Source: Flavobacterium tistrianum (lineage in GTDB: Bacteria > Bacteroidota > Bacteroidia > Flavobacteriales > Flavobacteriaceae). From it: a stretch of 64,000 nucleotides of DNA. Of this stretch, positions 1-8,111 are shown piece after piece. Each line of letters begins with the position of its first letter. Within the stretch, counting starts at the first letter, position 1. The stretch covers positions 62,001-126,000 of the forward strand of contig NZ_QJRH01000072.1 in NCBI RefSeq assembly GCF_003254545.1, given 5' to 3'. The notes beneath the pieces were generated by a model that had not been told where the DNA came from, did no database searches, and saw only the letters and a list, made by a program, of their open reading frames with translations. The translations under genes were made by a program, and so were the position numbers.

Positions 1-83
1 TCTCGTTCCTCGAAATGACAAGATTGCAGAATTAACAGAATAAAATTCTTACATTTTTACTATTTCTTTCAAATTTACATTTA

Positions 84-91
84 TACGTTTG
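84..91 (+). promoter_or_regulatory. Possible -7 promoter box (TACGTTTG)
   Basis: The octamer TACGTTTG fits the Bacteroidetes TAnnTTTG -7 consensus. A weak TTTC lies about 20 nt upstream where TTTG is expected. Transcription would start near position 98 and run through the structured leader at 149-236 into the gene at 255. The rest of 1-148 shows no coding or RNA feature I can support. Confidence 0.35.
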
Positions 92-148
92 TACTGACTA
101 AATATATAAAAGACTTTTGATAAAAAACTTATTTAAAGTTAACAATAA

Positions 149-236
149 GCGAAATCCTCGTCATGGTGATGGAACGGGAAACTGTCCAAAAAACTATCTT
201 TTAGATATTTAGTCACACCTAAAGCGAGGGTTTCGT
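149..236 (+). promoter_or_regulatory. Structured 5' leader of the 255-530 gene, or small RNA; class unknown
   Basis: Bases 150-160 (CGAAATCCTCG) pair with 225-235 (CGAGGGTTTCG) as an 11-bp stem with one G-U pair. Inside it GGTG (165-168) can pair with CACC (216-219), and TATCT/AGATA (195-199 / 203-207) forms a hairpin with a TTT loop. The closing strand ends about 20 nt before the ATG at 255. This geometry suits a cis-acting leader or a processed small RNA, but I do not recognise any known riboswitch core in it. Confidence 0.35.
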
Positions 237-254
237 GCGTTTAATATTTTCGTT

Positions 255-530
255 ATGACTAAGGAAAATCAAAAACCAACACATCAAGATGTAATGCCAT
301 CAATGGCAAAATTCCTTTCAGACCTTTGGTTTGAAGGCGATTTTAGAGAACAGCCCAATTATCTGTCTGAGATTTTCAAGCGAATTCTTGAAACAGATTT
401 GGGAGATGACAAAGAGCTAAGATCAAAAATGATGGAATGCATCAAAACCAGTGAAATGCTTGCCGAAACACTCGAACCGTTTTCGGATAAACAAATTCAG
501 AAAGCCTGCAGTAAAATTTTAGCTGCTTAA
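255..530 (+). CDS. Hypothetical small protein (91 aa)
   Basis: I do not recognise this protein. It is a short soluble chain of mixed charge that looks mostly helical, with no signal peptide, membrane segment, cysteine motif or zinc site. It is supported as a gene by its ATG start, the stem-loop leader just upstream, a plausible terminator directly after the stop and a codon pattern like its neighbours. It stands alone as a transcription unit: the next gene has its own promoter-like box at 609-616. Nothing in the context points to a role. Confidence 0.6.
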   Translation: MTKENQKPTHQDVMPSMAKFLSDLWFEGDFREQPNYLSEIFKRILETDLGDDKELRSKMMECIKTSEMLAETLEPFSDKQIQKACSKILAA

Positions 531-537
531 AACAACA

Positions 538-582
538 AAAAAGCGCGAACCGATTATAGTTTTTAATTGATTCGTGCTTTTT
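538..582 (+). terminator. Intrinsic terminator after 255-530
   Basis: An A-run is followed by AGCGCGAA, a loop of about 22 nt, then TTCGTGCT and a T-run. The stem has one G-U pair. The long loop makes it weaker than others in the window. Confidence 0.5.
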
Positions 583-608
583 CCTTTCAAAATACTCGCT
601 TTCTAAGT

Positions 609-616
609 TATCTTTG
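609..616 (+). promoter_or_regulatory. -7 promoter box TATCTTTG upstream of EamA gene
   Basis: TATCTTTG matches TAnnTTTG and lies 29 nt before the ATG at 646. The -33 position holds TTTC, not TTTG (585-588, spacing 20). Confidence 0.45.
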
Positions 617-645
617 AAAAATAATACACGATTAAAATTCATTCA

Positions 646-1533
646 ATGAAACTGACCAAACCAAGATTAGCCCTAATCTGCGGTATACTCTGCATATCTA
701 TTTTCCCGATATTGGTAAAATTACGTTTAACACCAGGATTGATTTCGGCTTTTTACCGAATGTTTTTTGCTGTCTTACTTTTATTGCCTTATGTTATTTT
801 CAGCGGAAATTTCAAACTTCCAAAACTAAAATTTGCACTTTTAGCTGTGCTTTGCGGTGTTTTATTCTCATCTGATGTTGCAGTTTGGAATATTGCCATT
901 CAGGAATCAAGCGCTACTCAGGCATCTTTATTGACCAATTTATCTCCTGTTTGGGTTGGAGTTGGTTCTTTCTTTTTTCTGAAAGCAAAACCTGCCACAA
1001 ATTTCTGGATCGGAACCTTGGTCGCTTTATTCGGAATGGTAATTTTAGTCGGTTTTGAATTTTTTATCGATTTAAACTTCGATAAAGCATTTCTATTTGC
1101 CGTTTTATCGGGCATTTTGTATTCGATTTATCTTTTGGTCAGCAAAAATGTACTTTCAGAAGTTGATGTTCTTTCGTTTATGACGATTAGTTTATTCGCT
1201 TCAAGCATCTATTTAGGGATTTTATGTTACGCGTTAGGTGAACCTTTCACTGGGTTTACAAATACTGGCTGGTTTGTACTCGTACTTCAGGCCGTTATTT
1301 GCCAATTGTGCGCTTGGCTTTCCATTAGTTATGCCACTCAGCACATGCGTGCAACGAGGGTTTCGCTAAGTTTATTGAGTCAAGCTGTAATTACCTCAAT
1401 TTTAGCTTGGTTGTTTTTGGAAGAACAAATAACTTTACAAATGATTATCGGCGGAATCATTCTCCTTTTCGGAATCCGAATTACTTTTTACGATAAAACG
1501 ATTTCTTTGAAAAGATTGTTTTCTAAGAATTGA
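646..1533 (+). CDS. EamA/DMT-family membrane transporter
   Basis: The 295-residue protein has about ten hydrophobic segments in two similar halves, the layout of the drug/metabolite transporter superfamily (EamA repeats, roughly residues 8-140 and 150-282). Family members export amino acids, metabolites or drugs across the inner membrane; the substrate cannot be read from sequence. Length and topology are normal for the family. It has its own promoter-like box at 609-616 and is followed by a repeat-rich spacer, so it is probably monocistronic. The family call is firm and the substrate is unknown. Confidence 0.85.
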   Translation: MKLTKPRLALICGILCISIFPILVKLRLTPGLISAFYRMFFAVLLLLPYVIFSGNFKLPKLKFALLAVLCGVLFSSDVAVWNIAIQESSATQASLLTNLSPVWVGVGSFFFLKAKPATNFWIGTLVALFGMVILVGFEFFIDLNFDKAFLFAVLSGILYSIYLLVSKNVLSEVDVLSFMTISLFASSIYLGILCYALGEPFTGFTNTGWFVLVLQAVICQLCAWLSISYATQHMRATRVSLSLLSQAVITSILAWLFLEEQITLQMIIGGIILLFGIRITFYDKTISLKRLFSKN

Positions 1534-1540
1534 GATTAAA

Positions 1541-1686
1541 AAGTTTCTCGCAGATTACGCAGATTGAGCAGATTTGTTTTTATCTTAACAGAAATTAATC
1601 CGAGTAAAAAAAAATTAGTGAAATTACTTCATCACTTCTAAAAATCAATTATCTAATTAGCTATAATTCGTGAATTCGTGGCTAAT
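1541..1686. repeat. Repeat-rich spacer: CGCAGATT units and AATTCGTG element
   Basis: The spacer holds tandem-like GCAGATTaC/GCAGATTgA units (about 1550-1576) and, at 1665-1686, AATTCGTGAATTCGTGGCTAAT. The second sequence recurs at 14723-14740 and as an inverted pair at 50456-50480 / 50573-50597. A GTG inside this repeat (1670) opens an in-frame extension of the next gene, which I reject as its start. Confidence 0.6.
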
Positions 1687-1708
1687 AAAACTTGAAACAA
1701 AAAAACTT

Positions 1709-2416
1709 ATGTTACATAAAACTAAAATACCAAACCTAAAAGTAATCGCATTTGATGCTGATGATACTTTGTTTGTAAACGAACCTTATTTTCAGGAAAC
1801 CGAACATAAATTTTGCGCTTTGATGGAAGATTACCTTTCGCATCAAGGCATTTCGCAAGAATTATTTAAAATCGAAATTGCCAATCTGCCATTATATGGA
1901 TACGGAATCAAAGGTTATATTCTTTCGATGATCGAAGCGGCAATGAACATTTCGAACAATACTATTCCGATGGAAGTCATTGAAAAGATTATTCAGTACG
2001 GAAAAGAATTGCTAGAAAAACCAATCGAGCTTTTAGACGGAATTGAAGAAACTCTTGAAGCTTTAAAAGGAAAATATAAATTGGTTGTTGCTACAAAAGG
2101 CGATTTAAAAGATCAGCATAGCAAATTGCATCGTTCTGGTTTAGGGCATTATTTCCATCATATCGAAGTAATGTCAGACAAACAAGAAATCGATTATCAG
2201 AAACTTTTAGGCCGTTTAGATATTGAGCCACACGAATTTTTGATGATCGGAAATTCATTAAAATCTGATGTTCTCCCAGTTTTAGGAATTGGAGGTTATG
2301 CCGTTCACATTCCATTTCACACCACTTGGGAACACGAAAAAATTAATCACACTATAGAACACGAGCATTTTAGTTCATTTGAAACTATTGCAGAAGTGGT
2401 TCCGAATTTATTATAA
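1709..2416 (+). CDS. HAD-superfamily hydrolase (putative phosphatase)
   Basis: A 235-residue haloacid dehalogenase-like hydrolase, probably a small-molecule phosphatase. The N-terminal motif FDADDTLF gives the nucleophile Asp16 and the acid Asp18. The following ~75 residues form a helical C1-type cap. The motif II region VVATKGD and the metal-binding motif GNSLKSDV (near residues 185-192) follow in order. I place the start at ATG 1709, because the longer reading frame begins with GTG inside a dispersed intergenic repeat. The stop overlaps the next start by one base (TAATG), so the two are probably translationally coupled. The substrate is unknown. Confidence 0.8.
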   Translation: MLHKTKIPNLKVIAFDADDTLFVNEPYFQETEHKFCALMEDYLSHQGISQELFKIEIANLPLYGYGIKGYILSMIEAAMNISNNTIPMEVIEKIIQYGKELLEKPIELLDGIEETLEALKGKYKLVVATKGDLKDQHSKLHRSGLGHYFHHIEVMSDKQEIDYQKLLGRLDIEPHEFLMIGNSLKSDVLPVLGIGGYAVHIPFHTTWEHEKINHTIEHEHFSSFETIAEVVPNLL

Positions 2417-3045
2417 TGAAAACACTTTTAGACTTAGAAAATTGGAATAGAAAAGAGCATTTTGCCCATTTTAAACAAATGGAAGAACCCTTTTTTGGAG
2501 TTACTGTAGAAATTGACTGCACAAAAGCGTATCAAACTGCAAAAAGTATAAATGCCTCTTTCTTCAATTTCTATTTGCATAAAACTTTGACTGCGGTAAA
2601 CGCTATTGAAAATTTTAGATATCGAATTTCAGAAGACAAAATATACATCAACGACCAAATTGATGCATCTGCAACTATTGGGCGCGAAGATGGCACTTTT
2701 GGATTTTCTTTAATTGAATATCATCCAGATTTCAAAACATTTGAAAAGATTGCCTTAACCGAAATCGAACGAATTCAAAACACAACTGGACTTTTCACTA
2801 GATCTTTTGATGATGACAATCTGATTCATTTTTCGGCAATTCCGTGGTTGAATTTTGGTTCAATAACTCATGCACGCAGTTTTACGTACCCAGACAGCTG
2901 TCCAAAAATTTCGTTTGGAAAAATGATGGTTTCTGAAACTGGCAAAAGAACGATGTCAATGGCGGTTTATGTTCATCACGGTTTAATGGACGGAATGCAC
3001 GTTGGTCAATTTGTAGATCTTTTTCAAGAGCTTATGAATCAATAA
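2416..3045 (+). CDS. Chloramphenicol acetyltransferase-like acyltransferase
   Basis: At 209 residues this is about the length of type A chloramphenicol acetyltransferases. It ends with the family's catalytic signature: VHHGLMDGMHV carries the HHxxxDG motif, where the second His acts as general base and Asp holds the fold. The family transfers acetyl from acetyl-CoA to a hydroxyl group. Chromosomal CAT-like proteins of Bacteroidetes need not give drug resistance, and coupling to a HAD phosphatase rather than a mobile element argues for a housekeeping substrate. The gene overlaps its upstream neighbour by one base. Confidence 0.8.
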   Translation: MKTLLDLENWNRKEHFAHFKQMEEPFFGVTVEIDCTKAYQTAKSINASFFNFYLHKTLTAVNAIENFRYRISEDKIYINDQIDASATIGREDGTFGFSLIEYHPDFKTFEKIALTEIERIQNTTGLFTRSFDDDNLIHFSAIPWLNFGSITHARSFTYPDSCPKISFGKMMVSETGKRTMSMAVYVHHGLMDGMHVGQFVDLFQELMNQ

Positions 3046-3078
3046 AATAAGCGGAATGATTTTTGTGCCCAAAAGCCT

Positions 3079-4473
3079 ATGAAACGAATTTTTCTTTTTT
3101 TGTTTTTAATCTCCAGTACTGTTTTGCTAAGTCAGACAGTGCTAACTTCTTATACGATCGATTTAAAAAATAAATTAGAACAATCCGAAATCATAACTGG
3201 CAAAAATACGGCTACTCACGATGTATTTGTTTTTGCCGCAAGCGCAGATAGCCTTTCTATATTAAAATACAATAGCGCTTTATTCTTAAGAGATAAATTT
3301 GTCACAAACCGTCAATATACTGAAAACAGATCTTTGATGGGTTATAGTTTTAGCGAAGACGGAAATCCAACTTTGTATTGGTTTTCGAAAGAAGAAAAAT
3401 CAATCATTTTGATTAAGTACTATCTGGAAAACAAAACTTCCAGAGCATTAAAATTTCAAATTCCGCTTGAGGACAACTATCTTTTAACGAATTATCAAAA
3501 AGACAACAATTTCTATTTGTTGATGCAAAGCAAAACAAAACAGGCCTTGACTGCTTTTGTTTTTAAAAACGGAATGGCAGAAGAGCGGTTTCTCGATTTC
3601 AGCTCTTTCAAATTCATAGATAGAAAAACTCAGCCCAAAACATTCAACCAGATTTTGAATGAAAACCCTATTGAAAAAATGGATTCTGGCGAATATAATC
3701 CGTTGTATAAAGTTAGTGCTAAAAGCAAACTTTACACGCTTCCAAACCGTTTGATTCTAACTTTAGACCAAAGTTTCAGAAAAACACAATTGTTTGATAT
3801 TAACTTGGAAAATCAGGAAATAATAGAGAAGACGTTTATGAAACCTGTCGGGGAGAAAAATCCAAGATCGTCTAACTCTTTTTACCATGAAAACAAATTA
3901 TATCAGATCAATGTTAACGCTGACGAACTTTTGTTTGATATAAAAGATTATGAATCTGGCGAATCGCTAAAATCATTTGCCGTTACCAAAAAAGACACAA
4001 TACGTTTTGCAAACTCACCTTTACTTATGCAGATTGAAGACCGCGAGCCTAAACAGTTAAAAAATACAGCAAAATTTTTAAAAGTACTGTCTTCTCTTGA
4101 TGCTGGACTTTCTGTTTACAAAAACCAAAAAAATCTATTTATCACTTTAGGAGGTTCGGGCAGCGATTTAAAATCGATTTCTCTGAATGGTTTTAATTTT
4201 AATGATCCTTTTGGTGATTTTTCTTCAAACAATTATTACAATATTGAAACCAATTATTCTGTCTTTTTTGAAAGCATTTGGACAAAAAAATTAGAGTTAA
4301 CCCAAGAAACGCACGAACCTTTTGCCGCCGATAAAGTCTCTTATTTTTTAGATTCTCATAAAGAAGCAGTACTTCCTTATACCCTTAAACTTAATAATTA
4401 TACTATTTTAAGTTATTACGACATTATTGCAAAACAATTGGTTCTTCGCAAATTTGCTGATGGATTCAACTAA
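3079..4473 (+). CDS. Hypothetical exported protein (464 aa)
   Basis: I do not recognise the family. Residues 1-19 form a clear signal peptide (Lys-Arg, hydrophobic core, cleavage likely after LLSQ). The remainder is soluble, rich in beta-prone and aromatic residues, with repeated alternation such as LDFSSFKF and LDINLENQEI that may reflect a beta-propeller or beta-rich fold. There is no lipobox and no C-terminal type IX secretion domain. It lies 33 nt downstream of the CAT-like gene on the same strand and could share its transcript. Probably periplasmic or surface-located. Confidence 0.65.
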   Translation: MKRIFLFLFLISSTVLLSQTVLTSYTIDLKNKLEQSEIITGKNTATHDVFVFAASADSLSILKYNSALFLRDKFVTNRQYTENRSLMGYSFSEDGNPTLYWFSKEEKSIILIKYYLENKTSRALKFQIPLEDNYLLTNYQKDNNFYLLMQSKTKQALTAFVFKNGMAEERFLDFSSFKFIDRKTQPKTFNQILNENPIEKMDSGEYNPLYKVSAKSKLYTLPNRLILTLDQSFRKTQLFDINLENQEIIEKTFMKPVGEKNPRSSNSFYHENKLYQINVNADELLFDIKDYESGESLKSFAVTKKDTIRFANSPLLMQIEDREPKQLKNTAKFLKVLSSLDAGLSVYKNQKNLFITLGGSGSDLKSISLNGFNFNDPFGDFSSNNYYNIETNYSVFFESIWTKKLELTQETHEPFAADKVSYFLDSHKEAVLPYTLKLNNYTILSYYDIIAKQLVLRKFADGFN

Positions 4474-4648
4474 ACAAATCTTTATCAATAACTTACATCA
4501 AAAAACCTCGCAATTATTTTTATTATCCTTCTTTTTTAAAATCCTGAAATTTTGACTGTTGTCTTATTTTAATACTTTTTTGACTTTTAAAGAAAGTTTT
4601 TACTTACAATTTGTTGTTGTTTTGAACCAAATTTAAAATCAAAAAATA

Positions 4649-5782
4649 ATGAAAAAAATTGTAATGACTCTTGCATTTGCCCTAGCGTTAACTGGAGTAC
4701 ATGCTCAAACAGAAAGTAATAACAATTTTAACAAATGGTCTATAGAATTAGGCGCAGGTTTTAATAAACCGCAACGACCATTTAATAGTGGTTATACGAC
4801 TAACACGGTAAGTCCATGGACTGGAGATTTAGGAGTGCGCTATATGTTTAACAACAAGTTTGGTTTGAAGGCAGACTTTGGGTACAACAGTTTTGATCCG
4901 AAAGGTAACTCTATCGATTTTGATTCAAGATACTATAGAGTAGATTTACAAGCTGTTGCCAACTTAGGGCGCATCATGAATTTTGAAACTTGGACTAAGA
5001 CTATTGGTTTATTAGGACATGCTGGTTTTGGTTATGGTCAACTAAGAAGTGATAATTTTAAAGGAGCAGATGAAGTAGGTAACTTTATTGCTGGTGTAAC
5101 TGGACAAATAAGATTATCAGACAGAATCGCTTTAACTGGAGATTTCTCTACTATTTTAAACGCATCACAAGATCGTACTTTTGATGGAGTTTATGTTGCA
5201 GAAAATAGAGGTTTCTCTGGATTAATTTTTAACGGGACTGTTGGTTTAAACATTTACTTAGGTAAAAATGCTAAACATGCAGACTGGACAGTAATGTCTA
5301 ATGACGGTAACAATACTGATCTTACTGCATTGGAAAACAAGCTAGCTGATCTTGAATCGCAAATCAAAAACAGACCTGCTCAAAAAGAAGTGGTTGTAGA
5401 AAAACAAGTAGCTGCGCAACCAGCTGATAATGATTTAATCAAGAGAATGATTAATGATAAATATTACAGCGTGTATTTTGATTTCAACAAAACGACTCCG
5501 ATCGAAAACTCAACTGCTGCAATTGATGTAGTTTTAAACTACTTAAGAAAAAACCCTTCTGCTTCACTTGACCTTGTAGGTTATGCTGACCAAGTAGGAA
5601 AAGCTGAGTACAACGAAAAACTATCTAACACTAGAGCTACAAACGTAAAAACTATTTTTGAAAAAGCTGGAATTGCTTCTTCTCGTTTAAATGTTATCGC
5701 AAATGGTGCAGATACATCAATCCAAAAAGATTCTGATGAAGCTAGAAGATTAGCTAGAAGAGTTACTTTTATTGTAAAATAG
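4649..5782 (+). CDS. OmpA-family outer membrane protein
   Basis: The protein (377 aa) has a signal peptide (about residues 1-19, ending VHAQ) and an N-terminal beta-barrel of about 180 residues. A hydrophilic linker with short coiled-coil character (near 222-262) follows, then an OmpA C-terminal peptidoglycan-binding domain (about 270-377). The last contains YFDFNKTTPI, LVGYADQVGKAEYN and LSNTRATNVK; the conserved Asp and Arg that bind diaminopimelate lie in the latter two. Such proteins anchor the outer membrane to the cell wall and are usually abundant. A strong terminator follows at 5803-5839, and the 175-nt upstream spacer suggests its own promoter. Confidence 0.9.
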   Translation: MKKIVMTLAFALALTGVHAQTESNNNFNKWSIELGAGFNKPQRPFNSGYTTNTVSPWTGDLGVRYMFNNKFGLKADFGYNSFDPKGNSIDFDSRYYRVDLQAVANLGRIMNFETWTKTIGLLGHAGFGYGQLRSDNFKGADEVGNFIAGVTGQIRLSDRIALTGDFSTILNASQDRTFDGVYVAENRGFSGLIFNGTVGLNIYLGKNAKHADWTVMSNDGNNTDLTALENKLADLESQIKNRPAQKEVVVEKQVAAQPADNDLIKRMINDKYYSVYFDFNKTTPIENSTAAIDVVLNYLRKNPSASLDLVGYADQVGKAEYNEKLSNTRATNVKTIFEKAGIASSRLNVIANGADTSIQKDSDEARRLARRVTFIVK

Positions 5783-5802
5783 TTTATTTTTAGACTTGAA
5801 TT

Positions 5803-5839
5803 AAAAAGTCCTTAAGATATTTTCTTAAGGGCTTTTTTT
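5803..5839 (+). terminator. Strong intrinsic terminator after ompA-like gene
   Basis: AAAAAGTCCTTAAGA, a short loop, then TCTTAAGGGCTTTTTTT: a near-perfect stem flanked by A- and T-runs. Confidence 0.85.
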
Positions 5840-5975
5840 ATTGTCATTTTTTAATATGATGAATCTTTATTTTCAAATCCTGCAATTTCTAATAAATCCA
5901 AAAGCCTAATGTTTTCAAGGTTTCTAAAAAGTGTAATGAATAATTTTTCTTAATTTTACAAAAAAGACACTTATT

Positions 5976-6494
5976 ATGTTAGCAAAAAATATTGAATCGG
6001 CTTTAAATAAGCAAATCCGCATAGAAGCAGAATCTTCGCAAACTTATCTTTCTATGGCTTGTTGGGCTGAAGTACAAGGATTAGAGGGAATTGCTCAATT
6101 TATGTACACGCAATCAGACGAAGAGCGTGCACACATGCTTAAATTGGTTAAGTATGTAAACGAACGCGGAGGACATGCTCAAGTAACAGATCTTAAAGCG
6201 CCAAAAACAACTTATACAACTTTCAAAGAAATGTTTGAGGAGCTTTACAATCATGAACTTTTTGTTTCGAAATCTATCAACGAATTAGTGCACATTACTT
6301 TTGAAGAAAGAGATTATGCGACACACAATTTCTTACAGTGGTATGTTTCTGAACAAATCGAAGAAGAGGCTACAGCTAAATCTATTTTAGATAAAATCAA
6401 CTTAATTGGTGATGATAAAGGCGGACTTTATTTGTTTGATCGTGATATTCAGCAATTAACAGTTACAAGTTCAATCGCTATCAATCCTAAATAA
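5976..6494 (+). CDS. Ferritin (non-heme iron storage protein)
   Basis: A 172-residue bacterial ferritin of the FtnA type. It takes up Fe(II), oxidises it at a di-iron centre and stores it as mineral inside a 24-subunit shell in the cytosol. The ligands are in register with E. coli FtnA: Glu17, Tyr24, Glu50 and His53 (EERAH) in the first helices, with a further Glu (FEERDY) and Glu (SEQIEEE) later. Length is standard. No gene follows closely enough to be in operon with it. Iron- or redox-dependent control is likely by family, but I see no operator. Confidence 0.93.
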   Translation: MLAKNIESALNKQIRIEAESSQTYLSMACWAEVQGLEGIAQFMYTQSDEERAHMLKLVKYVNERGGHAQVTDLKAPKTTYTTFKEMFEELYNHELFVSKSINELVHITFEERDYATHNFLQWYVSEQIEEEATAKSILDKINLIGDDKGGLYLFDRDIQQLTVTSSIAINPK

Positions 6495-6540
6495 AAAAGT
6501 TAAAGTTTATTTAGAATATTTAAAAATAACTTTTTTGGTT

Positions 6541-6548
6541 TATATTTG
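6541..6548 (+). promoter_or_regulatory. -7 promoter box TATATTTG before the Lys/Cys-rich protein
   Basis: TATATTTG is an exact TAnnTTTG match, 28 nt before the GTG at 6577, so a transcript starting near 6555 would carry that start codon. No TTTG stands at the expected -33 distance. Confidence 0.5.
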
Positions 6549-6576
6549 TCTCTGTTTTTAAAATTCAGAGGAAAAA

Positions 6577-6762
6577 GTGAGCAAGAAAGAAAAAGACAAG
6601 GACAAAAAAAAGGATAAAAAGCAAAAGAAAAACGCAGCTATCCTTGATAAAATTAAGAAGATTGAAAACTGTAAATCTTCTTGTTGTGAGAAATATAAAA
6701 AAAGCGAAAAGAAACGTTGCTCACGCTGTCCTATGTTTGATTTATTCAAAAAAACTGCTTAA
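6577..6762 (+). CDS. Lys-rich, Cys-containing small protein (61 aa)
   Basis: This is a 61-residue protein with 22 lysines. Residues 3-18 are almost entirely Lys, Asp, Glu and Gln, followed by a helix (21-30) and a cysteine cluster C32-x3-C36-C37-x10-C48-x2-C51 that could bind a metal or form disulfides. I do not know the family. Support as a gene: TATATTTG box at 6541-6548, AGAGG at 6567-6571 before the GTG start, and a strong terminator directly after the stop. No ATG gives a comparable product. The lysine stretch suggests nucleic-acid or membrane-surface binding, which is inference. Confidence 0.65.
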   Translation: MSKKEKDKDKKKDKKQKKNAAILDKIKKIENCKSSCCEKYKKSEKKRCSRCPMFDLFKKTA

Positions 6763-6772
6763 CACGATATAG

Positions 6773-6806
6773 AAAAACCCATCAGATTTCTCTGGTGGGT
6801 TTTTTA
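6773..6806 (+). terminator. Intrinsic terminator
   Basis: AAAAACCCATCAGA, a short loop, then TCTGGTGGGTTTTTT: a stem with one G-U or mismatch position and a T-run, just after the stop at 6762. Confidence 0.85.
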
Positions 6807-6848
6807 GTTTTAAATTGCAGTCTATATTTTCGATTTTTAAATTCAATT

Positions 6849-7541
6849 ATGAAAAACGATATTACAATTCCCAAATCTAGTCTTGACTTTTTGGTTCAGC
6901 TGAAAGAAAACAATAACAAACCATGGTTTGAAGAGCATAAACCGCAATATTTGATAGAACTTAATCATATTGAAAATTTTGCAGGAGCTTTACTGAAGGA
7001 ACTTTCCAAAACGGATGTTTTAGAAAATACTTCTGGTAAAAAAAGTGTTTACAGAATCTATCGTGATATTCGTTTTTCTAAAGACAAAACTCCCTTTAAA
7101 CATTATTGGGGCGGAAGCTACACACGTGCAACTGCTGCAAGACGAGGAGGATATTATTTTCATCTGGAAAAAGGAAACAGCTTTTTTGCGGGCGGTTTCT
7201 GGGGGCCAAATGCCGCAGATTTAAAACGAATTAGAACCGAATTTGCCCAAGATCCCGAAACCTTTCAGGAAATACTGAATTCAGAATCTTTCAAAAACAA
7301 TTTTGGCACTTTGCAAGGAGAACAGCTTAAAACAAAGCCAAAAGGTTTTGATGTTGATCATCCTGCTATTGATTTGCTTCGTTACAAACAATTTTTGGTC
7401 ATAAAACGTTTTACTGACGAAGAAGTATTGAGTCCGCAATTTTTAGAACTGGCTTTGGACGCATTCAAAAACATGAGACCTTTTTTTGATTACATGAGCG
7501 AAGTGCTTACTACTGATGCTAATGGAGTTTCTATTTTATAA
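6849..7541 (+). CDS. DUF2461 / TIGR02453 family protein
   Basis: A 230-residue protein of the TIGR02453/DUF2461 family, of unknown biochemical function. Recognisable features are the opening LDFLVQLKENNNKPWFEEH, then VYRIYRDIRFSKDKTPFK and YYFHLEKG, which together are characteristic of the family. It has no signal peptide or membrane span and is probably cytosolic. I choose ATG 6849; the longer frame starts at 6795 with a non-ATG codon inside the terminator region of the preceding gene. It is convergent with ssb, sharing the hairpin at 7561-7593. Confidence 0.8.
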   Translation: MKNDITIPKSSLDFLVQLKENNNKPWFEEHKPQYLIELNHIENFAGALLKELSKTDVLENTSGKKSVYRIYRDIRFSKDKTPFKHYWGGSYTRATAARRGGYYFHLEKGNSFFAGGFWGPNAADLKRIRTEFAQDPETFQEILNSESFKNNFGTLQGEQLKTKPKGFDVDHPAIDLLRYKQFLVIKRFTDEEVLSPQFLELALDAFKNMRPFFDYMSEVLTTDANGVSIL

Positions 7542-7560
7542 AAAAAATCTGCAAAGCATG

Positions 7561-7593
7561 AAACCCGACAGGTTTTTGAAACCTGGAGGGTTT
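7561..7593. terminator. Bidirectional hairpin between convergent genes
   Basis: AAACCCGACAGGTTT, a TG(A) turn, then AAACCTGGAGGGTTT: an imperfect palindrome between the DUF2461 gene (+) and ssb (-). AAACCTGNCAGGTTT-like hairpins are a common intergenic theme in Flavobacterium (from memory). Confidence 0.65.
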
Positions 7594-7611
7594 AAATATT
7601 TCGCAAAAGCG

Positions 7612-7935
7612 TTATTTACTCAGCAGTAAAATTTCATTTACAATCACTTCGGTTATATAACGTTTTTCGCCGTTTTTATCATCGTAGCTTCGATGTGTCA
7701 ATTTTCCTTCAACAGCAATTTCTTTTCCTTTTACAACAAACTTTTCAATAATTTCTGCCGTTTTTCCCCAGGCTGTTATTCGGTGCCATTCCGTTTGTTC
7801 TACTCTTTCTCCTTTGTCATTTTTATAATAGTCTTTTGTGGCAATCGAAACATGTGCTAGTTTTTTGCCGTTTTCTAATGTTTTAACTTCTGGATCGTTT
7901 CCTACATTCCCAATTAACTGTACTCTGTTTTTCAT
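7612..7935 (-). CDS. ssb: Single-stranded DNA-binding protein (short form)
   Basis: A single OB-fold protein: MKNRVQLIGNVGNDPEVK, then WHRITAWGKTAEIIEKFV and KLTHRSYDDKNG, all standard SSB core elements covering residues 1-105. It is only 107 aa and stops at LLLSK. The flexible linker and the acidic C-terminal tip that recruits repair and replication proteins in canonical SSBs are absent. Another, full-length SSB elsewhere in the genome is therefore likely, and this copy may serve a special role. It is transcribed away from the GNAT-nitrilase gene. Confidence 0.88.
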   Translation of the reverse strand: MKNRVQLIGNVGNDPEVKTLENGKKLAHVSIATKDYYKNDKGERVEQTEWHRITAWGKTAEIIEKFVVKGKEIAVEGKLTHRSYDDKNGEKRYITEVIVNEILLLSK

Positions 7936-8063
7936 GGCGTATATGTTTTTATGTTATAAATAAATTGAATCGTTTATCAAATTCAACACTGCAAAGATGA
8001 GGAACCCCAGCGATGACAGTCGGTTGTTAACTATTTACTATCGACTGTAACTATTTGTAAGCG

Positions 8064-8095
8064 TTTGTAAATGGAATCTGTTTTTTGTATATTTG
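8064..8095 (+). promoter_or_regulatory. Bacteroidetes-type promoter of the GNAT-nitrilase operon
   Basis: TTTG at 8064-8067 and TATATTTG at 8088-8095 are 20 nt apart, matching the -33 TTTG / -7 TAnnTTTG consensus of the Bacteroidetes primary sigma factor. The predicted start is about 8102, ten bases before the ATG, so the 5' untranslated region would be very short. Confidence 0.75.
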
Positions 8096-8111
8096 AGATA
8101 AATCTTACGAT

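Noticed and set aside
1670-1708. GTG start giving a longer HAD protein
   Set aside because: The codon lies inside the AATTCGTG repeat; the conserved HAD sequence starts only after ATG 1709.
2416-3045. CAT-like gene as a drug-resistance cassette
   Set aside because: No mobile element nearby; it is coupled to a HAD phosphatase. The family relation is clear but resistance cannot be claimed.
6558-6749. 63-aa minus-strand frame opposite the Lys-rich protein
   Set aside because: The Phe/Ser/Leu-rich product is the mirror of a Lys/Asp-rich coding strand; the plus-strand gene has the promoter box and terminator.
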